Below, piece by piece: positions 6,126 through 12,211 of a stretch of DNA of 12,211 nucleotides (position 1 is its first letter; each line of letters begins with the position of its first letter). This stretch comes from Bacteroidales bacterium (lineage in GTDB: Bacteria; Bacteroidota; Bacteroidia; Bacteroidales; UBA10428). The stretch lies in assembly GCA_016926235.1 (NCBI GenBank), contig JAFGOZ010000346.1, forward strand, positions 1 through 12,211, written 5' to 3'. Made by a program: the position numbers and the translations under genes. The notes beneath the pieces are model-generated. The model made no database searches, was not told the DNA's origin, and saw only the letters and a program-made list of their open reading frames with translations.

Positions 6126-7547
6126 TCACTCCGAAACAACCAAAGAATTAATTAATCCTTTAAAAATTATTCCATGAAATGGCAATAGGGCAAACCAGTA
6201 TATTCTTCCGAGTAATCCCTTCGGACGAAATGTTGCTGTTTGAATCAATTTTCCGTTTACGATTTTAAATTCCAACCATGCTTCGCCCGGAAGTTTCATC
6301 TCTGCAAAAAGAAGTAATCGTTTTTCAATTTTATCTGCCAAAATCACTCGCCAAAAGTCTAAGGTATCGCCAGTATAAATTTCGTTCTTATTTGTCCTGC
6401 CACGTCGTAAGCCAACACCACCAACTAATTTATCCAAAAAACCACGAATTTTCCATAACCAATTTGCATAATACCAACCTGTTTCACCACCAATACTCCA
6501 AATTTTTTCGATGCAAAGGGGTTCTGATGTAACATGTTTTTCACGCAGATCTTTATAACAACCAAATTCAGGAACTTTTATATAATCGGTAATTTTAAAG
6601 TTAAGTCTTCCGCTTATGGTTGAGTCTTTCCAGCTTGAAATAATTTCGTTTTGTTCTGTATTTTTAAAGGCTTGCCTGATACAGTTGTCATACGATAAGG
6701 GCTTTAAGTTTAGCAAGTTATTTAATTGATTGTCTTTTGCAATCACTTCAATTTTCATGCTGTCAACTAGTGAAATAGCCAGTTTATACGATGTTGATGT
6801 GATAAAATACAACCAATAGGAAGATAGCTTTGGAGTCATAACCGGAACAGTCCATATTCTTCTTTTTAAACCTCTTACGCGGGCAAACTTTAGCAACATA
6901 TCTTTGTAAGTAAGTATTTCGTTTCCGGCAATATCGTAATTTTTATTATATGTTTCTGTATTTCCAATAATCTTTGTTAGAATAAAAATAACATCTGATA
7001 CTCCTATTGGCTGACACTTTGTATTTAGCCATTTGGGCGCAATCATTACAGGTAATTTCTCTACTAAGTCGCGCATAATTTCAAAAGAAGCACTTCCCGA
7101 ACCAATTATTATTCCAGCTCTAACTGTTGTCATTGAATACTGCCCTTTACTCAATTCAATCTCTACGTTTTTCCTGGAATTAAGATGTTTTGACAGGGTT
7201 TGAGCATTAACAATTCCACTCAGGTAAATAACTTGCTTAACAGCTGTTTTATTTAAAGCTTCTCTGAAATTAATGGCAGAATCTTTTTCTAATTGAGCAT
7301 AATTTTTAGTAGTTGACATGGAATGAACCAGGTAGTATGCAAAATCTATATCTTTGGGAATATTTGTAAAAGTTTCTTTTATTGTTAAATCAAGCTCAAT
7401 GACACTAATGTGGTGCTTTAGGCTTTCTTCCGGATGAAATTTGTTTTTATCACGCACAGCACAAATTATGAAATGCCCCATATCTGCCAAAACCGGAAGT
7501 AACCTTTTCCCTATATATCCTGTTGCGCCGGTTAGTAATATTTTCAT
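6126..7547 (-). CDS. YbjT-like SDR-family protein with C-terminal DUF2867
   Basis: A 473-aa, probably cytoplasmic protein with the same size and layout as Escherichia coli YbjT (about 476 aa). The N-terminal half is an atypical extended short-chain dehydrogenase/NmrA-like NAD(P)-binding fold: LLTGATGYIG (4-13) is the GxxGxxG motif, and YYLVHSMS (71-78), IYLSGIV and TVRAGIIIGSGS follow. I see no convincing catalytic YxxxK, so it may sense or bind the cofactor rather than catalyse a reaction. The C-terminal DUF2867 half, about residues 320-473, has GETGWYYANWLWKIRGFLD (354-372), GDTLDFWRV (393-401) and FRPKGLLGRIYWF. It starts 12 nt after the photolyase stop and so probably shares its transcript. 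The biochemical role of the family is not established. Confidence 0.88.
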   Translation of the reverse strand: MKILLTGATGYIGKRLLPVLADMGHFIICAVRDKNKFHPEESLKHHISVIELDLTIKETFTNIPKDIDFAYYLVHSMSTTKNYAQLEKDSAINFREALNKTAVKQVIYLSGIVNAQTLSKHLNSRKNVEIELSKGQYSMTTVRAGIIIGSGSASFEIMRDLVEKLPVMIAPKWLNTKCQPIGVSDVIFILTKIIGNTETYNKNYDIAGNEILTYKDMLLKFARVRGLKRRIWTVPVMTPKLSSYWLYFITSTSYKLAISLVDSMKIEVIAKDNQLNNLLNLKPLSYDNCIRQAFKNTEQNEIISSWKDSTISGRLNFKITDYIKVPEFGCYKDLREKHVTSEPLCIEKIWSIGGETGWYYANWLWKIRGFLDKLVGGVGLRRGRTNKNEIYTGDTLDFWRVILADKIEKRLLLFAEMKLPGEAWLEFKIVNGKLIQTATFRPKGLLGRIYWFALLPFHGIIFKGLINSLVVSE

Positions 7548-7559
7548 ATTGCGAATAGT

Positions 7560-8873
7560 TTATCTTTTTAAAAGGCCTTCTTTATATATCGAGATTGCTC
7601 TTTCTCGGGCAAATTTATGGTCAACAATGGGTTTGGGATAATCAGTTAATTCAAATTCGGGTATCCATTTTTTAATATACTCATTCTTTGGGTCAAATTT
7701 TTTAGCTTGTTCGATTGGATTAAATATCCTGAAATATGGAGCTGCATCGCAGCCTGTACCGGCTGCCCATTGCCAGTTTCCGTTGTTTGATGATAATTCA
7801 TAATCCATAAGTTTCTCGGCAAAATATGCTTCTCCCCATCGCCAATCTATTAGTAAATGCTTGCATAAAAATCCCGCAACAACCATTCGAACCCTGTTGT
7901 GTATGTATCCGGTAGCATTTAATTCACGCATTCCGGCATCAACTAAAGGGTATCCTGTTTTTCCGTTTTTCCATAGCTCAAATTCGTCTGCGTTATTGCG
8001 CCAACTAATTGCATCGTACTTAGGTTTGAAATTTTGGTCAACTACATTTGGAAAATGATAAAGTATTTGCATGAAAAATTCGCGCCAGATAAGTTCACTT
8101 AAAAAAATGGTGTTTGATTTTATTTCGGTAACAATTTTTCGGATACTTAGTGCGCCAAATCGAAGATAAACTCCAAGATTACTCGTCTGATTTAAAGCCG
8201 GAAAATCTCTTGTTTCGGAATAATTATCAAGATTATGAATTGAATAGGGGCGTGGTTTTATTGTAGATTTTTTAAAACCCAGCTCTTCTATTTTTGGGAA
8301 TGGAATATCTGATTTCAGAAAATTATTTTTATCGGTTATTGAATAATCTGGTAAAGCGAATTGCTCAAACTTTCGAAGCCAATTATTTTTATAGGGAGTA
8401 AATACTGTATATGGTGTATTGTCATTCTTTAGAACTTCATTTTTCGAAAAAATTACCTGGTTTTTAAAAAGAAACATCCTGATTTCTTTTTCAGTCAGCA
8501 ATTCTTTTATGTTATCATCTCGCTTAATGGCATAGGGTTCGTAATCTTCGTTGGCAAATACCTGCTTTACATTAAAGTTGCTTATTAATTCTTTCCAAAT
8601 ACTTGTAACTTTTCCTTTCTTACAAAGAATACTGCTCGAATGAACTTTTAAATTAGCATTTATATTTTGAACTAATTCGTATATAAAATTTATCCTGGGG
8701 TCATTATTAGCCAGTTCATCGGTAATTTCAGTATCAAATATAAAAAGAGGTAAAACAGGGAATGAGCTTTTCAGTGCTTCATGCAAGGCATGGTTATCGT
8801 CGAGGCGCAAATCGCGGCGAAACCAAAAGATGGTTATTTCTTCATTCGTATTAATTAGGTTTTGCTGGCTCAT
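7560..8873 (-). CDS. phrB: Class I deoxyribodipyrimidine (CPD) photolyase
   Basis: Light-driven repair of UV-induced cyclobutane pyrimidine dimers using FADH-. The 437-aa protein has the N-terminal antenna domain starting at ITIFWFRRDLRLDDNHAL (13-30) and a C-terminal FAD domain. LIWREFFMQILYHFP (261-275), GKTGYPLVDAGMRELNATGY (304-323), IHNRVRMV and NWQWAAGTGCDAAPYFRIFNP (366-386) are cofactor and DNA contact blocks. W291, W344 and W367 have exactly the 53- and 23-residue spacings of the Escherichia coli photoreduction triad W306/W359/W382, so photoactivation should work. The antenna cofactor cannot be read with confidence. Nothing marks it as cryptochrome-like: there is no C-terminal extension. 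It lies upstream of the SDR gene by 12 nt. Confidence 0.95.
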   Translation of the reverse strand: MSQQNLINTNEEITIFWFRRDLRLDDNHALHEALKSSFPVLPLFIFDTEITDELANNDPRINFIYELVQNINANLKVHSSSILCKKGKVTSIWKELISNFNVKQVFANEDYEPYAIKRDDNIKELLTEKEIRMFLFKNQVIFSKNEVLKNDNTPYTVFTPYKNNWLRKFEQFALPDYSITDKNNFLKSDIPFPKIEELGFKKSTIKPRPYSIHNLDNYSETRDFPALNQTSNLGVYLRFGALSIRKIVTEIKSNTIFLSELIWREFFMQILYHFPNVVDQNFKPKYDAISWRNNADEFELWKNGKTGYPLVDAGMRELNATGYIHNRVRMVVAGFLCKHLLIDWRWGEAYFAEKLMDYELSSNNGNWQWAAGTGCDAAPYFRIFNPIEQAKKFDPKNEYIKKWIPEFELTDYPKPIVDHKFARERAISIYKEGLLKR

Positions 8874-8920
8874 GTAGGCAATATTAATTAAAATATTATA
8901 GTATTAGCCACAAGTGCAAT

Positions 8921-9322
8921 CTATCTGGTTTTCCTTTGGTATTCGAAAAAGGATCTAAAATATGTGTCAAGCTTGAAGAAGTATATTGCAACCCCATAAA
9001 TTACAACTAAAAATAGCATAATATAAGTACCTTGTGAATTCAAAATAAAGGAGGAAATCAGGTACAATACGCTTGCCAGTATGGTAATTCCAAACAAAAT
9101 GAACATGGTAATCCGTGCCCGGTTTTTGCCAATATAAATTGCATAGTAAAGACCTGCCTCTATAAGTACCCTAATGAAATCCTGGGATAACTTTTTCTGC
9201 GATATAGCAGCTAAATTAAGTTGGGTAAAGACACTGATAAGTATCGAAAAGCTGATTAATGCGAATATTGCTATCAGAGTTTTTCTCTTACCTTTATCAA
9301 TAATTTCTTGTCCTATTTGCAT
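8921..9322 (-). CDS. Small four-helix membrane protein of unknown function
   Basis: A 133-aa protein with four hydrophobic segments at about residues 14-33, 49-65, 70-93 and 99-116. A short charged N-terminus (MQIGQEIIDKGKRK) precedes them and a basic, aromatic tail (YFRSFFEYQRKTR) follows. It has no signal peptide distinct from the first helix, and no cysteine pair or catalytic motif was seen. I do not recognise the family. It is codirectional with the photolyase gene, 47 nt upstream of it, and 97 nt downstream of the histidine kinase, so it may be the first gene of a photolyase-SDR unit or stand alone. Coding status is supported by its length, hydrophobic periodicity and fit between neighbours. 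Confidence 0.65.
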   Translation of the reverse strand: MQIGQEIIDKGKRKTLIAIFALISFSILISVFTQLNLAAISQKKLSQDFIRVLIEAGLYYAIYIGKNRARITMFILFGITILASVLYLISSFILNSQGTYIMLFLVVIYGVAIYFFKLDTYFRSFFEYQRKTR

Positions 9323-9419
9323 CTTAATCAGGTATTTGGTTTAGTGTAACATTTCTTTTTAATTCATCAGGTTATTATTATCTATAACAAATTGCTATAT
9401 TGGTTGTTAACACTGATAA

Positions 9420-12211
9420 TTATTTAACATTTACATAGTTGTTAATCATATTAAATAAAATTTCTTTATTTATTGGCTTAGAAATAAAGTCATTACACCC
9501 ATGTTTCATAGCCAATTGTTTATCTGCTTCTGTTGAATAAGCGGTTTGGGCAATAATGGGTAGTTGTGGAAATTTTGCTTTTATTTTTTCGGTTGCCTCA
9601 AGCCCACCCATTACTGGCATTTTAATATCCATTAAAATCAGGTTTATGTTATTTTCGTTGCATAAATTAACTGCTTCTTTGCCATTGATTGCATGAATTA
9701 GCGTAATGTTTTTGTCTGTAATTTCCTCAAATAAAGCTTCAATGTAAAGATAATTTACTTCTTCATCTTCGGCTACAAGTATTGTTAGTGTTTCATCTGT
9801 ATTTGTTTCCTTATCAACACCTGAAGATGTATGTGTCGAATTTAAATCTGTTTTTTGTGCTTTCCTGTAGGGAATTGTTACATAAAATATGGAGCCCTTG
9901 CCCTTCTCAGATTCTACTGTGATATCTCCGCCAAGCAGTTTTGCATTTTCTTTTGAAATGGAGAGGCCTAAACCTAATCCGCCATGCTTTCTTGATATTT
10001 CTTTATCTTCCTGTGAAAAACGTTCAAAAATAATTTCCTGATTTTGTGGCGATACACCAATGCCAGTATCTTTAACATACAGTACCAGGTTTTTTCTTTT
10101 CAGGAAATATCCAATTTCTATAAATCCCTCATTGGTAAACTTCAACGCATTTTCAAGCAGGTTACTTAATATTTTGTTGAGTTTGCTTTTGTCAGAAATG
10201 ATATAACTCTTGTTGTCTGGTAATTCCTTTTTAATATAAACAGGCACATCGCGTTCTCTTGCCTTTAAATTAAAAATAGAAAAAAGCTCCATTATCAAAT
10301 CATTTAAACAAAATTCTGATTCAATGGGTTTTTGCTGCTTCGTTTCTAAGGTAGATATTTCCAATATATCATCGATAATTCTTAAAAGCTGGTAGCTGCT
10401 GTTTTGCACTATCCTGGAATAATACTTACGTTTTTCATGGGTAATATCCTCTTTATCGAGCATTTCAGAAAAACCAATAATACCGTTCATGGGGGTACGA
10501 ATTTCATGTGACATATTATTCAGAAATTCAGTTTTTAAACGGTTTGCTTCTTCGGCTTTTTCTTTAGCATTAACCAGTTCTTTTATCCATTTATTGCGCT
10601 CTGAAATATCGGTGGCAATACTTAACAAGGCTGGGTTGCCTTTCCAGCTAACCTTTTTCACATACACTTCGAGTGGTATCCTGCTCCCATCTTTTCTAAA
10701 ATGTTCAACCTCAAAAACCCCGTATCCGTTTTCTTTTATGGTTTGTATTCTTTTTTCGATGAGTTCAGCACTTTCGGGCACATCAATTTCCTTCAGGTTT
10801 AATGTCATATATTCTTCGGGCAAATACCCATGAAGTTTAAATGTTTTTTGGTTGGCATACAAAAAATGGCCGGCTTCATCGTGCACGGTTATTGAATTGG
10901 GGGCTGTATCTAACATATCACCCAATATTGATTTTTCTTCTATGGCATTTTTTTGGTCGGTAATATCAATGGACATTGCAAAAAACATTTCCACTTTGCC
11001 CTGGTCATTTCTGAGTGCGGTAACGGATATATCAAACCAAAGAAATTCGCCATCTTTTTTTCTGAGCCTTTTAGAAATCCGGTAATTGTTTCTTTTACCT
11101 TCATTTATTTCACGAATAAACGATATTTCTTTCTCATTGTCGTCGGGGTGAGAAAAATCTGTAAAGTTGAGCTCCAGGTATTCTTCTTTTGTGTATTTTA
11201 ATTTTCGCAAAAATTCATCATTTACATCAATCTGGTCTCCTTTACCATCGGCAATTGAAATGCCTATGTTTGCGCAGGAAAAAATACTACGGAATTTTTC
11301 CTCACTTTCTGCTAGTGCACATATAGCTTTTTTTCGTTCGGTTAAATCTCTTGCTATACCAAAATAAAAGGTCTTTTCATCAATGATAAATTTTTTGCCG
11401 CTTATTTCAATTGGGATACGTATTCCTGTTTTGGTTATATGGGTGGTTTCAAAAATTCTTTGCTCTCCGGCCGGTACCTGTTTCCAAAAGTTGAGAAAAG
11501 CTTCAGTTGGAAAGTTGGGGTCTACCGTATCTATTTTGCTGCCTACAATCTCAGGTTTTGATTTTTGCAGCATCCGGGTAGCAATTTGATTGGTGTCTAT
11601 TATAATCCCTTTATCATCGATGAGATAGATAGCATCTGAAGCTGTTTCGACCAGATGCCTATAACGAGCTTCGCTTTTCGACAATTGTTCAATCGCTTCT
11701 TTTTCTTTGGTAATATCGCGGGCAGTACCGTACATGGTAACGGGCTTGTTGTTGGCATCATGTATTACTTTTGCCTTAGCATGAATCCATCTAATCGCTT
11801 GATTATCATGCCTTATTATTCTGTATTTGACATCGTATGGCTTTTTGCTGCTCAGGCTATCATCAATTGATTTAAGAAGAAACTCCAGGTCTTCTTTGTA
11901 TATGTGTTCCGTCCATGTTTCAATTCCAGGCACATCATCTTCAGGCTTTAGGCCATAAATAGACAGTAATTCTTTGCTCCACCAGGATTCATTAGTTTTT
12001 AAATTCCATTCCCAACCACCAACATGTGCTACAGCTTGAGCTTCTTCAAGGCGTTGTTGGTTTTTTCTTAATTGGGATTCAATATTTTTTCGGTCAGTAA
12101 TGTTATTTGATAGTATCTGTACCCCGTTTATTTCTCCTTTAGCATTTTTAACTGTGGAAAATGTGCTAAGAAACCATTGCTTACCGCCCGGAAGCTCAAT
12201 TTCATCTTCAA
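9420..12211 (-). CDS. Multi-PAS hybrid sensor histidine kinase, N-terminus cut by window edge
   Basis: The frame stays open from the stop at 9420 to the window end, about 929 residues. The GTG at 11933 is internal: the residues before it (EDDVPGIETW, and EWNLKTNESWWSKEL further upstream) complete a PAS domain. Domains in order are the end of one PAS/PAC (12211 to about 12080), PAS with PAC (about 12055-11725), PAS (about 11695-11335), PAS (about 11325-10960), PAS (about 10950-10600), a short linker helix, HisKA (about 10570-10375), HATPase_c (about 10255-9865) and a receiver (about 9820-9430). The phosphoacceptor histidine in NMSHEIRTPMNG is at 10508-10506. The N-box NLLENALKF, G1 DTGIG and G2 GGLGLGLS are intact. 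The receiver has the phosphoacceptor aspartate in LILMDIKMP and the conserved lysine in FISKP. No membrane segment or DNA-binding output is visible. Ligands are unknown. Confidence 0.95.
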   Translation of the reverse strand, partial: EDEIELPGGKQWFLSTFSTVKNAKGEINGVQILSNNITDRKNIESQLRKNQQRLEEAQAVAHVGGWEWNLKTNESWWSKELLSIYGLKPEDDVPGIETWTEHIYKEDLEFLLKSIDDSLSSKKPYDVKYRIIRHDNQAIRWIHAKAKVIHDANNKPVTMYGTARDITKEKEAIEQLSKSEARYRHLVETASDAIYLIDDKGIIIDTNQIATRMLQKSKPEIVGSKIDTVDPNFPTEAFLNFWKQVPAGEQRIFETTHITKTGIRIPIEISGKKFIIDEKTFYFGIARDLTERKKAICALAESEEKFRSIFSCANIGISIADGKGDQIDVNDEFLRKLKYTKEEYLELNFTDFSHPDDNEKEISFIREINEGKRNNYRISKRLRKKDGEFLWFDISVTALRNDQGKVEMFFAMSIDITDQKNAIEEKSILGDMLDTAPNSITVHDEAGHFLYANQKTFKLHGYLPEEYMTLNLKEIDVPESAELIEKRIQTIKENGYGVFEVEHFRKDGSRIPLEVYVKKVSWKGNPALLSIATDISERNKWIKELVNAKEKAEEANRLKTEFLNNMSHEIRTPMNGIIGFSEMLDKEDITHEKRKYYSRIVQNSSYQLLRIIDDILEISTLETKQQKPIESEFCLNDLIMELFSIFNLKARERDVPVYIKKELPDNKSYIISDKSKLNKILSNLLENALKFTNEGFIEIGYFLKRKNLVLYVKDTGIGVSPQNQEIIFERFSQEDKEISRKHGGLGLGLSISKENAKLLGGDITVESEKGKGSIFYVTIPYRKAQKTDLNSTHTSSGVDKETNTDETLTILVAEDEEVNYLYIEALFEEITDKNITLIHAINGKEAVNLCNENNINLILMDIKMPVMGGLEATEKIKAKFPQLPIIAQTAYSTEADKQLAMKHGCNDFISKPINKEILFNMINNYVNVK

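Noticed and set aside
8874..8920. TATAAT-like sequence upstream of the photolyase
   Set aside because: The possible -35 partner (TTGCAC) is only 13 nt away, and Bacteroidota sigma factors do not use this consensus. The stretch is simply AT-rich.
9327..9372. Repeated TCAGGT words between the kinase and the small membrane protein
   Set aside because: There are only two short copies with no conserved spacing or symmetry, so a chance match in a 97-nt gap is likely.
11931..11933. GTG as the start of the histidine kinase
   Set aside because: The frame remains open to the window edge and encodes a further PAS domain and the end of another, so this codon is internal.

Overview
The window is AT-rich. 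Every gene is read from the minus strand, and recognisable Shine-Dalgarno sequences are scarce at the gene starts. Together with the gene families present (CruF-type carotenoid hydratase, Bacteroidota-style multi-PAS hybrid kinase, exported TPR protein, Blc lipocalin), this points to a pigmented, free-living member of the Bacteroidota. The class cannot be settled from the window. No rRNA, tRNA, CRISPR array, transposase or phage gene was seen.

Region 1 (1-5759) is one tightly packed carotenoid operon. In transcription order it runs crtB (phytoene synthase), idi (type I IPP isomerase), a Blc-type lipocalin lipoprotein, cruF (carotenoid 1',2'-hydratase family), a PlsC-type acyltransferase, a membrane-anchored GT2 glycosyltransferase (CruG/CrtQ-like), an exported TPR protein, and a CrtI/CrtD-family FAD desaturase cut off by the left edge. 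Gaps are 2, 5, 23 and 9 nt, then overlaps of 1 and 28 nt, then 2 nt. The set implies isoprenoid supply, carotene synthesis and desaturation, end-group hydration, then glycosylation and probably acylation of the sugar, giving a membrane-anchored carotenoid glycoside (ester). No lycopene cyclase is visible. The lipocalin and the TPR protein have no assigned role in known carotenoid pathways and are the least explained parts of the operon.

Region 2 (5760-6125) is a 366-bp non-coding gap holding the presumed crt promoter and possibly the end of the next transcription unit. Region 3 (6126-8873) is a YbjT-like SDR protein (NAD(P)-binding domain plus DUF2867) and a class I DNA photolyase with the full electron-transfer Trp triad. 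With the crt operon they form a light-protection neighbourhood. Region 4 (8921-9322) is a small four-helix membrane protein of unknown function. Region 5 (9420-12211) is a large hybrid sensor histidine kinase with at least five PAS domains, cut off by the right edge. It may be unrelated to the pigment genes or may regulate them; the sequence does not decide this.
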